From contig NZ_CANMTH010000007.1 in the NCBI RefSeq assembly GCF_947500765.1, positions 1-64,000 on the forward strand: 64,000 nt of DNA, given 5' to 3'. Source of the stretch: an uncultured Formosa sp. (GTDB lineage: Bacteria; Bacteroidota; Bacteroidia; Flavobacteriales; Flavobacteriaceae). The notes under the pieces were generated by a model that did no database searches, was not told the DNA's origin, and was given only the letters and a program-made list of their open reading frames with translations. The position numbers were made by a program, and so were the translations under genes. Of this stretch, positions 45,006 to 54,578 are shown one piece after another. Numbering within the stretch: position 1 is the stretch's first letter; each line of letters begins with the position of its first letter.

Positions 45006-46250
45006 ATGAGAAACGTATTAATAATTGGTTTTGTATGGCCAGAGCCAAAATCTTCTGCAGCAGGGAGTAGAATGTTGCAACTTATTGAGGCGTTTCAATT
45101 CAAAAAATATCATATTACTTTTGCAAGTCCGAGTAGTAAAACAGAACAAGGGGCTGATCTAAAATCTTTAGGAATAGATGAAAAAAATATTGAATTAAAT
45201 CATTCTAGTTTCGATACGTTTTTAACTCATTTACAGCCAGATATTGTTTTGTTCGATCGTTTTTTAATGGAAGAACAATTCGGTTGGCGAGTTACTGCAC
45301 AGTGCCCGAATGCCCTAAAAATTTTAGATACCGAAGATTTACATTGTTTACGAAAAGGACGTCAGCAAGCATACAAAGATCAAGCCTGTTTTAATGATAC
45401 CTATTTGTTTAACGATGTTGCAAAACGAGAAATAGCGAGTATTTATAGATGCGATATTAGTGTGATGATTTCTGAAGTTGAAATTGAAATGTTGATTCAG
45501 AAATTTAAAGTGCCTTCAAATCTATTACTCTATATACCGTTTATGTTAAACGGAATTTCTGAAGCAGATCAAAATAAATTGCCAAGTTTTAACGAGCGCC
45601 AGCATTTTGTAACTATTGGTAATTTTTTACACGAGCCTAATTATCAATCAGTTTTGTATTTAAAGCATACGCTTTGGCCGCTAATTAAAACACGATTACC
45701 CAAAGCCGAACTACATATTTATGGTGCTTATGCCTCTCAGAAAGTAAATCAATTACATCAGCCTAAAGATCGTTTTTTTATAAAAGGATTTGCAGACAAT
45801 GTTAATGAGGTTATGAAACATGCCAAAATTTGTATTGCTCCTTTAGTTTTTGGTGCCGGCTTAAAAGGAAAACTGGCAGATGCTATGACAAACGGAACGC
45901 CTTGTGCAATGTCTTTAATCGCTGCCGAAGGTATGTTTGGAGCTTTAGAGCCTAATGGTTTTATTGCTGATGATGTAGACGTGTTTATAGAAAAAATTTC
46001 AGAATTATATATTAACGAATCTCTTTGGAAAGAAAAACAACATTTCGGATTTAAAAGTTTGAATTTGCGTTTTAATAAGTTGTACTTTCAACAGCAGTTT
46101 TTAGAGGGAGTAGAAACGGTTAAAAAAGATTTAGAATCACATCGCTTACATAATTTTACAGGAAGTATGTTACAACATCACAGCATGCAAAGCACGAAGT
46201 TTATGTCGCGGTGGATTGAAGAAAAAAACAAACACATTAGCACTACATAA
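45006..46250 (+). CDS. Glycosyltransferase (GT4-like)
   Basis: 414 aa, cytoplasmic. N-terminal Rossmann start MRNVLIIGFVWPEPKSSAAGSRMLQLIEAF (acceptor-side), and a C-terminal half with HFVTIGNFLHEPNYQSVLYLKHTLWPLIKTRLPKAELHIYGA, FADNVNEVMKHAKICIAPLVFGAGLKGKLADAMTNGTP, the usual GT-B sugar-nucleotide site. Donor and acceptor are unknown. It overlaps nothing but is 3 nt from the haem-binding gene and 2 nt from cls. Confidence 0.85.
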   Translation: MRNVLIIGFVWPEPKSSAAGSRMLQLIEAFQFKKYHITFASPSSKTEQGADLKSLGIDEKNIELNHSSFDTFLTHLQPDIVLFDRFLMEEQFGWRVTAQCPNALKILDTEDLHCLRKGRQQAYKDQACFNDTYLFNDVAKREIASIYRCDISVMISEVEIEMLIQKFKVPSNLLLYIPFMLNGISEADQNKLPSFNERQHFVTIGNFLHEPNYQSVLYLKHTLWPLIKTRLPKAELHIYGAYASQKVNQLHQPKDRFFIKGFADNVNEVMKHAKICIAPLVFGAGLKGKLADAMTNGTPCAMSLIAAEGMFGALEPNGFIADDVDVFIEKISELYINESLWKEKQHFGFKSLNLRFNKLYFQQQFLEGVETVKKDLESHRLHNFTGSMLQHHSMQSTKFMSRWIEEKNKHISTT

Positions 46251-46252
46251 AT

Positions 46253-47710
46253 ATGGGGTCATTATCAGTTTTTGAGGTTATCTATATTATAATAGTAGCC
46301 ATTGTGTGTTTACGTGTTATTTATGATACCAATCATATAACCAAGACGTTGTCTTATTTATTGGTTGTGATTTTTATTCCTATTTTCGGAATTATATTTT
46401 ATTTTTCTTTCGGTGTAAACTACAGAAATAGTAAGATTTATAGTAAAAAACTCTTTAGTAATATTCAATTTGAAAAAAAATTAGAACTTCAACTTCAACA
46501 TTACGCCAAACAAATTATTAAAAATAGAGGCGAGCTTCTAGAGTCTAATAAAAAATTAATTCGTTTATTATTTAAAGATATTTCTAGTCCGCTAACAAAT
46601 AAAAACGAAGTTGATTTATTAATTAATGGGGAAACAAAATTCCCAGAAGTTTTTAAAGCTATTGAAGCTGCTAAACATCATATTCATATAGAATATTATG
46701 TGTTTACAGAAGATATTGTTGGCCGAAAAATAGAAGCACTTTTAATTAAAAAAGCAAAAGAAGGCGTTACAATTAAATTTATGTACGACGATTATGGAAG
46801 CAGTTCTATACGTAAAAGTTTAGTATATCGCTTACGCGAAGCAGGTATAGAGGCGTATCCGTTTTATAAAATTAAATTGATTTATTTGGCCAACCGAATG
46901 AATTACCGAAATCACAGAAAAATTATTGTTATCGATGGGCGTGTAGGATTTGTAGGGGGGATAAATGTGAGCGATACATATACAAACGATATTAAAACAA
47001 AACCATTTCCTTTTTGGAGAGATACCCATTTAAAAATTCATGGACCTGCCGTTTGGTATCTTCAGTATCTGTTTTTATGCGATTGGAACTTTTGTGCCGA
47101 TTGTGATATCGAACCTGAAGGTGATTTTTTTCCAGATTTAGATTCTTTTGAAACAACTAGCAACGTTGCTGTACAAATTGCAGCTAGCGGACCAGATTCA
47201 GAAACGCCAACTATTTTGTATTCTTTATTGCAAGCTATTAGCTTAGCAGAAGATGAAATACTAATTACAACACCTTATTTTGTGCCAAACGAAAGTATTA
47301 TGGATGCATTATGTATTGCAGCTATGAGTGGTGTGAAAGTGAAATTGTTAGTACCAAGAACTTCAGATTCTAGAGTGGTTAATACCGCAGCGAGTTCATA
47401 TTATGAAGAGTTACTAAAAGCAGGAGTGCAAATTTATCGCTATACTAAAGGGTTTGTACATGCAAAAACTATGGCTATAGATGATGAAATTGCTATTGTA
47501 GGTTCTGCAAACATGGATATGCGTAGTTTCGATTTAAATTTTGAAGTCAATGCCATTGTTTATGATAAGGGGATAAATAAAAAACTAAAAGATGCTTTTA
47601 ATAATGATTTAAACGACGCTCAAGAAATTGATTTAGAACGCTGGTTAGACCGTGCTTGGTATCATGAATTGTTTGAAAAATTGGCCCGATTATTATCGCC
47701 TTTACTTTAA
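46253..47710 (+). CDS. cls: Cardiolipin synthase
   Basis: 485 aa. Two N-terminal membrane helices, then two phospholipase D HKD motifs: His221-x-Lys223-x4-Asp228 (NHRKIIVIDG) and His403-x-Lys405-x4-Asp410 (VHAKTMAIDD). Family-typical VGFVGGINVSDTY and VGSANMDMRSFDLNFEV follow. Joins two phosphatidylglycerols into cardiolipin at the inner membrane. Third gene of the haem-binding/glycosyltransferase unit. Confidence 0.95.
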   Translation: MGSLSVFEVIYIIIVAIVCLRVIYDTNHITKTLSYLLVVIFIPIFGIIFYFSFGVNYRNSKIYSKKLFSNIQFEKKLELQLQHYAKQIIKNRGELLESNKKLIRLLFKDISSPLTNKNEVDLLINGETKFPEVFKAIEAAKHHIHIEYYVFTEDIVGRKIEALLIKKAKEGVTIKFMYDDYGSSSIRKSLVYRLREAGIEAYPFYKIKLIYLANRMNYRNHRKIIVIDGRVGFVGGINVSDTYTNDIKTKPFPFWRDTHLKIHGPAVWYLQYLFLCDWNFCADCDIEPEGDFFPDLDSFETTSNVAVQIAASGPDSETPTILYSLLQAISLAEDEILITTPYFVPNESIMDALCIAAMSGVKVKLLVPRTSDSRVVNTAASSYYEELLKAGVQIYRYTKGFVHAKTMAIDDEIAIVGSANMDMRSFDLNFEVNAIVYDKGINKKLKDAFNNDLNDAQEIDLERWLDRAWYHELFEKLARLLSPLL

Positions 47711-47720
47711 GTCTTACAAT

Positions 47721-48956
47721 CTATTTTTGTTTTAAATTCTTGATTCTACTAAATAAAGTTGGGTGAGAATAGTGCATAAATACGTATGCCGGATGTGGTG
47801 TTAAATTACTTAAACTGGTTTTAGATAGTTTTTTTAATGACGTAATTAAGTCCTTTGCATTATAGGTGTTTTTTGCATAATCATCTGCTTGATATTCAAA
47901 TTTACGAGAGAACACATTCATAATTAAACTCGTAATTTCACTTATAGGGCTGTACAATAATCCGAACGCAATTAAGCCTACATGAAAACTTGGAGTCTCT
48001 ACACCAATAGCTTGAGATAACAACGGGTTAGATATAAATAATGAGAGGATGAAGAGCGTTAAACCTGTGAGTAAAATTGATGCGACTAAGTTAAAAACGA
48101 TATGCTTCTTTTTATAATGTCCGACTTCGTGAGCCAATACTGCAACAATTTCATCTTCACTTAAATCGTTAATTAAAGTATCGAAAAGTGTTACACGTTT
48201 TTCGCTTCCAAATCCAGAGAAATAGGCGTTTGCTTTGGTGCTGCGTTTAGAGCCATCGATTACAAAAATATTATCTAATTTAAAACCAACCGTTTTCGCA
48301 TAATCTGATATTTTTTCTCTTAAACTTCCGTTTTCTAAAGGCGTTTGTTTATTAAATAAAGGCACAATTAATTTGGCGTAAAACATATTTAAGAATAAGC
48401 TAAAAACAGCAATTAGTGCCCAAGCATATAACCAAAAAAAGTCTCCAGAAATATCGTAAAACCAAATAATTAATGCTAGAATTCCGCCACCAATTAAGGC
48501 TAACATTAACCAACCTTTTATTTTGTCAATTAAAAACGTAGTTTTCGTTGTTTTGTTAAATCCGAATTTTTCTTCAATAACAAATGTTTGATAGTAAGCA
48601 AAAGGCGTGGTTAAGATATCGCTTCCCATCATAATTATTCCAAAGAAGATAATAGCAATTACTATAGAATTGTTACTAAAACTTCTTGCAAAATTATCTA
48701 CAAATTCAAAGCCATCTAATCCTAAAAAAGCTAAAGTTAAGAGTAACGAAAATCCAGATGTTATAAGTCCGAATTTATAATTTGTTGCTTTATAATGTTG
48801 CGATTTTTTATAGTCTTCATCATTGTAAACATCTTGTAATTCTGTTGGTAATGCATCATTAAAATGTTTTGCATTTAAGGCATCTAGAATTTTATCGACT
48901 ATAAAATCGATAAGAATTAAGGCAATTATAATATAGAAAAGCGTAGTTGCTGTCAT
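47721..48956 (-). CDS. M48-family membrane metallopeptidase (Ste24/CAAX-protease type)
   Basis: 411 aa with about seven membrane helices. Zinc motif His276-Glu277-x2-His280 (VLAHEVGHYKKKH), with the third ligand Glu in RKFEYQADDYA. The N-terminal half matches the CAAX_prenyl_protease N-domain (FGFNKTTKTTFLIDKIKGWL). In bacteria such enzymes degrade damaged membrane proteins. Downstream of the divergent cls gene by 10 bp (convergent ends) and 26 bp from the methyltransferase gene. Confidence 0.93.
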   Translation of the reverse strand: MTATTLFYIIIALILIDFIVDKILDALNAKHFNDALPTELQDVYNDEDYKKSQHYKATNYKFGLITSGFSLLLTLAFLGLDGFEFVDNFARSFSNNSIVIAIIFFGIIMMGSDILTTPFAYYQTFVIEEKFGFNKTTKTTFLIDKIKGWLMLALIGGGILALIIWFYDISGDFFWLYAWALIAVFSLFLNMFYAKLIVPLFNKQTPLENGSLREKISDYAKTVGFKLDNIFVIDGSKRSTKANAYFSGFGSEKRVTLFDTLINDLSEDEIVAVLAHEVGHYKKKHIVFNLVASILLTGLTLFILSLFISNPLLSQAIGVETPSFHVGLIAFGLLYSPISEITSLIMNVFSRKFEYQADDYAKNTYNAKDLITSLKKLSKTSLSNLTPHPAYVFMHYSHPTLFSRIKNLKQK

Positions 48957-48982
48957 AAAAAGTAGATAATTGTTTGGGTAAA

Positions 48983-49777
48983 TTAAGCGAATTGACGCTG
49001 ACGTTTGGCTTCGAAAACTAAAATTCCTGCGGCTACAGATACGTTCATAGAATCTATTTCACCCTGCATTGGAATAATAATATTTTGTGTGGCATGATCT
49101 CGCCATTCGTTACTTAAACCTGTGGCTTCCGTTCCGACAACTAAAGCAGTTGCGGTTGTGAAATCCTGAGTATGATATGGTTTTGAAGCCTGTAATGCTG
49201 CGCAAAAAATATTAATGTCTTTAGATTTTAAAAATGAAATAATATCTGTCGTACTTCCAGAAGCTACCTGATTTGTAAAGACACACCCTACACTAGAACG
49301 AATAATATTAGGATTGTATAAATCGGTTTTTGGGTTTGCTATAATAAATGCATCTACATTAGCGGCATCTGCAGTACGTAAGAGTGCACCAATATTTCCT
49401 GGTTTTTCGGGAGCTTCAGCAATTAAAATTAACGGGTTGTGTTTATCGAAAATGAGGTCTGATAAGTTTAACGTTTTCGATTTTGCAATGGCTATAACGC
49501 CTTCAGTAGTATCACGATAAGCTAGTTTTTGATATACATCTTTAGAAATATTAATAACCTCGCTGTTAGACGACGTTAAAGTTTCAATTTGAATGTCTTC
49601 AATATAATCGTTACAATATAAAAGGGTGTCTATGGTATAGTCTCCTTTTAATGCAAGAGAAATTTCACGCTGACCTTCAATTAAAAACACTCCCGATTTC
49701 TTGCGGTCTCGAGATTTTTCTTTTAATTGAACCAACTGTTTAATGTAACTATTTTGAGTGCTTGTTATTTCTTTCAT
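48983..49777 (-). CDS. TrmH/SpoU-family RNA 2'-O-methyltransferase
   Basis: 264 aa. N-terminal substrate-binding domain (MKEITSTQNSYIKQLVQLKEKSRDRKKSGVFLIEGQREI), then the SPOUT knot: LIAEAPEKPGNIGALLRTADAANVDAFIIANP, NIIRSSVGCVFT, ALVVGTEATGLSNEWRD and MNVSVAAGILVFEAKRQ (motif 3). Uses SAM to methylate rRNA or tRNA ribose; the target base is unknown. Promoter box at 49791-49798. Confidence 0.92.
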   Translation of the reverse strand: MKEITSTQNSYIKQLVQLKEKSRDRKKSGVFLIEGQREISLALKGDYTIDTLLYCNDYIEDIQIETLTSSNSEVINISKDVYQKLAYRDTTEGVIAIAKSKTLNLSDLIFDKHNPLILIAEAPEKPGNIGALLRTADAANVDAFIIANPKTDLYNPNIIRSSVGCVFTNQVASGSTTDIISFLKSKDINIFCAALQASKPYHTQDFTTATALVVGTEATGLSNEWRDHATQNIIIPMQGEIDSMNVSVAAGILVFEAKRQRQFA

Positions 49778-49790
49778 AAAGTAAAAAAAA

Positions 49791-49798
49791 CAAAAGTA
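49791..49798 (-). promoter_or_regulatory. Bacteroidota -7 box for the methyltransferase gene
   Basis: CAAAAGTA on the plus strand reads TACTTTTG on the minus strand, 14 bases before the ATG, giving an almost leaderless mRNA. Confidence 0.4.
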
Positions 49799-49861
49799 AA
49801 TGTTTTAGTGTAATTAATACCTTTTGAATTCGTCAAAGACAGTAAAATCATTATAAACATT

Positions 49862-50665
49862 ATGAAATACACCTTATTACTTTTATTAATTGTTGCTTTT
49901 GCTTCTTGTAAGCAATCTACCGAAAAGAAAACGACAGAACAGAAAACGACGGAGGAAGTCGTAACTCAAAAAAGTGAATTTAAAAGCTATCCAGAAAATA
50001 TTGCAAAGGTGTTTGAAGCTCATGGCGGTATAGTCACTTGGAATGCAATGCAAACTTTAGCGTTTACCATGCAAAAACCAACGGGGAATGAAGTTACAAC
50101 TACCGATTTAAAAAGTAGAAAAGCACATATTGATATGCCAAGTCATGTTTTAGGTTTTAATGGTAAAGATGTGTGGTTACAATCTAAAGACACTACGGTT
50201 TACAGAGGAAAACCGAAGTTTTACTATAATTTAATGTTTTATTTTTATACGATGCCTTTTGTATTATCGGATGATGGAATAACTTACAGTAAAGCAGCAC
50301 CGTTACTTTTTGATGGTGTAGAATATCCTGGAATTCAAGTTTCTTATGGCGCTGGAGTAGGAGAGTCTCCAGAAGATGAATACATTTTATATTATGACCC
50401 TGAAACTTTCCAAATGACGTGGTTGGCCTATACTATGACTTATTTTGCTAAAGAGAAAAGCAAAAAATTTAATTACATAAAGTACGGAAATTGGCAAGAT
50501 GTAAATGGTGTAAAATTGCCAAAAGCGATACAATGGTATAATGTGGTAGATGGCAAACCGATAGATATGAGAAATGAAGTGCTATTTTCTAATGTAAAAC
50601 TATCTAAAGACAAACAAGATGCTTTGTTTTATGAAGCTCCTGAAAGTGCAGAAATTATAGATTAA
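49862..50665 (+). CDS. DUF6503-like lipoprotein
   Basis: 267 aa. Lipoprotein signal MKYTLLLLLIVAFASC (Cys16), a Lys/Thr/Glu-rich linker with TTEQKTTEE, then a beta-rich domain: KVFEAHGGIVTWNAMQTLAFTM, DVWLQSKDTTVYRGKPKFYYNLMFYFYTMPFVLSD, YILYYDPETFQMTWLAYTMTYF. This is the DUF6503 pattern of Flavobacteriaceae envelope proteins, similar in outline to LolA/LolB-type lipid carriers. Function unproven. A terminator follows. Confidence 0.75.
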   Translation: MKYTLLLLLIVAFASCKQSTEKKTTEQKTTEEVVTQKSEFKSYPENIAKVFEAHGGIVTWNAMQTLAFTMQKPTGNEVTTTDLKSRKAHIDMPSHVLGFNGKDVWLQSKDTTVYRGKPKFYYNLMFYFYTMPFVLSDDGITYSKAAPLLFDGVEYPGIQVSYGAGVGESPEDEYILYYDPETFQMTWLAYTMTYFAKEKSKKFNYIKYGNWQDVNGVKLPKAIQWYNVVDGKPIDMRNEVLFSNVKLSKDKQDALFYEAPESAEIID

Positions 50666-50720
50666 TTTAGTTAAAAGCCTCTAGAGTAGATTAGAGAATA
50701 TATAAAATTATAGATTTAAA

Positions 50721-50763
50721 ATGTTAACAGCGTGCTTAATTTAGCTCTGTTAACATTTTTTTA
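50721..50763 (+). terminator. Terminator after the DUF6503 gene
   Basis: 10-bp stem ATGTTAACAG/CTGTTAACAT (50721-50730 with 50747-50756) and a seven-T run. It lies just before the convergent DUF3810 gene. Confidence 0.8.
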
Positions 50764-50772
50764 TAGTGAATA

Positions 50773-51831
50773 TTACTTGTTAAAATAATTCACCAAAAGG
50801 GCTACTACATAACTGTAGCTTTCCATGCCTTTTGCCTGGTTGTTGGCTTTTAAATAGGAGTTGTATGTGATTTTAAAAAGCGGTTCTAATGGGTTTTGGT
50901 AACTTTCCCAAAACATGCGTGTTTCTTCATAATTCTTCAATACTCCAATATTTACTTTCTTAATAATACTTTCGTACTGTTCTGGACTGCGTCGGTAAAT
51001 TTCATTCAAACAATGGCGTAACCCAAAGGCGTAACCCGAATATTTCATATACACATCGTTGTTATTTATAGTCGCTAAACAACCAATAAAATTAGCTTCG
51101 TTTTCGGCTGCATAGCCTAATTGGTGGGCCATTTCGTGAGCAGATGTTGTAGGGAATTTATAGGTAGGAATTAAATAATCTACTTGAGCTTCATTGGTTA
51201 GAGGGTTCAAATACCCACTAAATCCCATATATGTTAGTGGGATGCTAAATAAAGATTTTTTAATACTTTGCGGATGATATTTTAAATGCGGATATTGAGC
51301 TTCTAGATTTTTATAACCAGCTTCAGAACGTTTCATAATTTCCGATTTACTATAAGGCATCTCAACTTTTAGAGTGTCATTTTTAGTAATGTTTAGTTGA
51401 AGAGTGTTTGTTTTTTCAATTAATAAATTGGTCACAATGAGCAATTGTTCTGTTGTATAATCAGCTTCTAAATTTAAATTTCTGTGTAATGGCAATCTGT
51501 AATAATTCATTCCCCAAAACAAGTGAAAGGCAAAATAAATTAATGTTACAGCAGATAATATATCGATAAGCCAAAACTGTGTGTCGGTTAAAAAACGTTT
51601 TCTATTAACAATAATCCATCTAATAATATAAATAACTCCAAAAGCATACACTAAGTCGCCAAATGAAAACGGAATCCAGCCTAAACCATAACGTAAAAAT
51701 TTAGAAATTACGGGATAAACGCCATTACTGTAATACTGTTCTATAATTTCAGGATAATTTGATAAGAATTTCACTAAGAAATATACCGGAATTAACGAAA
51801 ACGCTAGATAAGATTTTGGGTTTTTATACAT
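50773..51831 (-). CDS. DUF3810 membrane protein with zinc-peptidase motif
   Basis: 352 aa. Three N-terminal membrane helices (about 8-24, 58-75, 88-107) then a soluble domain with His232-Glu233-x2-His236 (SAHEMAHQLGYAAENEANF), a gluzincin-type site with Glu243/245 as third ligand. This fits the DUF3810 family of predicted metalloproteases. The gene is divergent from pepD. Substrate unknown. Confidence 0.85.
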   Translation of the reverse strand: MYKNPKSYLAFSLIPVYFLVKFLSNYPEIIEQYYSNGVYPVISKFLRYGLGWIPFSFGDLVYAFGVIYIIRWIIVNRKRFLTDTQFWLIDILSAVTLIYFAFHLFWGMNYYRLPLHRNLNLEADYTTEQLLIVTNLLIEKTNTLQLNITKNDTLKVEMPYSKSEIMKRSEAGYKNLEAQYPHLKYHPQSIKKSLFSIPLTYMGFSGYLNPLTNEAQVDYLIPTYKFPTTSAHEMAHQLGYAAENEANFIGCLATINNNDVYMKYSGYAFGLRHCLNEIYRRSPEQYESIIKKVNIGVLKNYEETRMFWESYQNPLEPLFKITYNSYLKANNQAKGMESYSYVVALLVNYFNK

Positions 51832-51852
51832 GCTTCAAAAATAAGTAAATGT

Positions 51853-51884
51853 TTGTAATAGGTGAGCGCTAATATGTACCTTTG
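51853..51884 (+). promoter_or_regulatory. Bacteroidota promoter of pepD
   Basis: TTG (51853-51855) and TACCTTTG (51877-51884) with a 21-nt spacer, 22 bases before the ATG at 51907. Confidence 0.55.
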
Positions 51885-51906
51885 TGTAACATTATAAAAC
51901 AAAATT

Positions 51907-53367
51907 ATGAATTCAGAAATAAGAGCACTAGAGCCAAAGGTACTTTGGAACAAGTTTGCAGATCTAAATGCTGTCCCGAGGGCCTCGAAAAAAGAAGAGC
52001 AAGTAATTGCCTTTATGAAAGATTTTGGAACATCTTTAGGATTAGAAACTATTGAAGATGAAGTAGGAAATGTAATTATTAAAAAACCTGCTAGTGCTGG
52101 AATGGAAGGAAAAGCACCAATTGTAATGCAATCGCATTTAGATATGGTTCACCAGAAAAATAGCAGTACCGTTTTCGATTTTGCAACACAAGGCATAGAT
52201 ATGTATGTTGATGGCGATTGGGTACGTGCAAAAGGAACAACTCTTGGTGCAGACAATGGTTTAGGTGTGGCTACAATTATGGCTATTCTTGAAAGTAATG
52301 AAATTGCTCATCCTGCATTAGAAGCATTGTTTACTATTGATGAGGAAACAGGAATGACGGGTGCCCAAGGTTTAAAAGGTGGTGTTTTAGAAGGTAACAT
52401 ACTTTTAAATTTAGATACAGAAGAAGATAATGAAATAGGAGTTGGTTGTGCAGGTGGTATAGATGTATCTGCGACACGAACTTATAAAGAAGAAGAAACT
52501 CCTGAATTTAAATTAGGATATAAAATTACTGTAAATGGTTTACAAGGTGGGCATTCAGGAATGGAAATTCACTGTGGTTTTGGTAATTCGAATAAAATAT
52601 TAAATCGTTTATTATTTGATGGTTTTGAAAACTTTGGATTGCGTATTTCTGAAATTGATGGAGGAAGTTTACGTAACGCTATTCCTCGTGAAAGTTTTGC
52701 TATTGTAGCTATTGATGCTGTACATCAGGAAGCTTTTGAATTAGAGATGAAACTTCAAACATCTACAATTCAAGAAGAATTAAAAACGATGGAACCCGAT
52801 TTAAATGTAAGTGTTGAAGCTATTGAACTACCTGAAAAAATTATGGATTTAGGTGTTCAAGAAGGATTTACTCGTGCACTTTATGCTGCACATAATGGGG
52901 TGTTTCGTATGAGTGCAGATATTCCTGGATTGGTTGAAACATCTAATAATGTGGCTCGTGTTTTAGTAAAAGACGGACATATAAAAGTAGGTTGTTTAAC
53001 GCGTTCCTCGGTAGAGAGCTCTAAGTGGGACTTAGCAAACGCATTAAGATCTACATTCGAGTTAACTGGTTGCGAAGTTGCATGTACTGGAGATTATCCT
53101 GGATGGGCTCCAAAAATGGATTCTTCTATATTAAAAGTGTTAGATGCTACTTACGAAAAAATGCACGGAGAGAAAGCTCACGTAGCTGCTTGCCATGCTG
53201 GATTAGAATGTGGTATTATTGGATCTAATTATCCAGAGATGGAAATGATTAGTTTTGGACCAACAATTAAGGGAGCGCATTCTCCTGACGAACGTGCTAG
53301 TATTTCTTCTGTTCAGAAATATTGGAAATTTGTTCTTGAAATTTTAAAAGAAATTCCTAATAAATAG
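51907..53367 (+). CDS. pepD: Aminoacyl-histidine dipeptidase (PepD, M20)
   Basis: 486 aa. Zinc-dependent peptidase for X-His and other dipeptides, cytoplasmic. Metal site 1 in IVMQSHLDMVHQK, bridging Asp in TLGADNGLGVA, acid residue in DEETGMTGA, GLQGGHSGMEIH of the dimerisation domain, and final ligand His in FGPTIKGAHSPDERAS. Full length. Own promoter and terminator. Confidence 0.95.
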   Translation: MNSEIRALEPKVLWNKFADLNAVPRASKKEEQVIAFMKDFGTSLGLETIEDEVGNVIIKKPASAGMEGKAPIVMQSHLDMVHQKNSSTVFDFATQGIDMYVDGDWVRAKGTTLGADNGLGVATIMAILESNEIAHPALEALFTIDEETGMTGAQGLKGGVLEGNILLNLDTEEDNEIGVGCAGGIDVSATRTYKEEETPEFKLGYKITVNGLQGGHSGMEIHCGFGNSNKILNRLLFDGFENFGLRISEIDGGSLRNAIPRESFAIVAIDAVHQEAFELEMKLQTSTIQEELKTMEPDLNVSVEAIELPEKIMDLGVQEGFTRALYAAHNGVFRMSADIPGLVETSNNVARVLVKDGHIKVGCLTRSSVESSKWDLANALRSTFELTGCEVACTGDYPGWAPKMDSSILKVLDATYEKMHGEKAHVAACHAGLECGIIGSNYPEMEMISFGPTIKGAHSPDERASISSVQKYWKFVLEILKEIPNK

Positions 53368-53382
53368 GAAAGAATATAAAAG

Positions 53383-53412
53383 AAAAAGCCGCTATAATTA
53401 GCGGCTTTTTTT
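53383..53412. terminator. Bidirectional terminator pepD / immunophilin gene
   Basis: 12-bp stem AAAAAGCCGCTA (53383-53394) pairs with 53399-53410, loop TAAT, then a T run. Confidence 0.9.
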
Positions 53413-53439
53413 ATGTGTAAATGTGACGTATTATTCTTT

Positions 53440-54570
53440 TTATTCAGCAATACCAACAATTTCTAAATCGAAAATTAAGTTTGAATTTGGTGCAATTACT
53501 GGAGGAGCACCTCTTTCACCATAAGCTAAAGCAGCAGGAATATATGCTCTAATTTTATCACCTATATTCATGTTTAACATCGCTTCTCTAAATCCAGGGA
53601 TTAAACCAGCAGTTTCATTATAAATCATAGGGAAAGGTTGGTAACCACCTTGTTGGTCTCTTTGTGGATTATATACTCCAAATTCTTTAGCAACTTCTAC
53701 ATAATTAGAATCGAATAAAGTTCCATCTTCTAAATATCCAGCATAATTAATAAGTACACTATCTGTAGATTCTGGTTTCACACCATCGCCTTCAGAAATA
53801 ACTGAAAGTCCTAAACCTGTAGGAAGTGTTTTCATAGATGCTTTTATAGCTTTATCTTTTTCTAAGAATGCTGCTTTAGCATCATTTATTTTTTTCTCAG
53901 CTTCCTCTTTTTTACGTTCAATTTCTGCAAAGCTATTTAAAAACACAGCATTTGCATCAAACTTTTTAGCAGCAGATCCTTTTCTTATAATGTTTATGGT
54001 TTCAATAACAACATCTTCTTCAGGTTTATCTCTTGCATCTTTTTTTACATTAGAAATTGAATCTTGAACATCAAGACCTAAAACTAATTCACCAAAAACA
54101 GTATGTCTGTTATCTAAGTTAGGTGTAGGTATTTCTGTAATAAAAAACTGACTACCATTAGAATTTGGTCCTGCATTTGCCATAGATAAAATACCTGGCT
54201 TATCATGTTTTAAAGAATCAACAAATTCATCTTGAAATTTATATCCTGGTCCGCCAGATCCTGTTCCTGTAGGATCTCCACCTTGGATCATAAATCCATC
54301 AATAACACGGTGAAAAAGAATGCCGTCGTAGAATTTTTTTCCTTTGTAAACACTATCTACCATTGTGTTTGTGCCTTCAGCAAGCGACACAAAGTTAGCC
54401 ACAGTTACAGGGGTTTTTTCGAACTCAAGGTTTGCAACCATAGTTCCTTTGTTTGTAATAATTTCAGCATACATGCCGTCTTCTAGATCAGGATATTTTT
54501 CGTTGCACGCTGTAAAACTTACCATTAGCGTAAGTAATAAGAATTTAAAGGATTGTTTTAATAATGTCAT
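53440..54570 (-). CDS. Cyclophilin-FKBP fusion lipoprotein (dual PPIase)
   Basis: 376 aa. Lipoprotein signal ending SFTAC (Cys22). Residues about 33-185 form a cyclophilin (KGTMVANLEFEKTPVTVANFVSLAEG, GILFHRVIDGFMIQGGDPTGTG, SMANAGPNSNGSQFFI, HTVFGEL). A Lys/Glu-rich helical linker (205-250) leads to an FKBP domain (SVLINYAGYLEDGTLFDSNY, GLIPGFREAMLNMNIGDKIRAYIPAALAYG). Two unrelated prolyl isomerases in one chain should act as an extracytoplasmic folding catalyst. It follows gldI by 8 bp. Confidence 0.95.
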   Translation of the reverse strand: MTLLKQSFKFLLLTLMVSFTACNEKYPDLEDGMYAEIITNKGTMVANLEFEKTPVTVANFVSLAEGTNTMVDSVYKGKKFYDGILFHRVIDGFMIQGGDPTGTGSGGPGYKFQDEFVDSLKHDKPGILSMANAGPNSNGSQFFITEIPTPNLDNRHTVFGELVLGLDVQDSISNVKKDARDKPEEDVVIETINIIRKGSAAKKFDANAVFLNSFAEIERKKEEAEKKINDAKAAFLEKDKAIKASMKTLPTGLGLSVISEGDGVKPESTDSVLINYAGYLEDGTLFDSNYVEVAKEFGVYNPQRDQQGGYQPFPMIYNETAGLIPGFREAMLNMNIGDKIRAYIPAALAYGERGAPPVIAPNSNLIFDLEIVGIAE

Positions 54571-54578
54571 TTGTGAAA

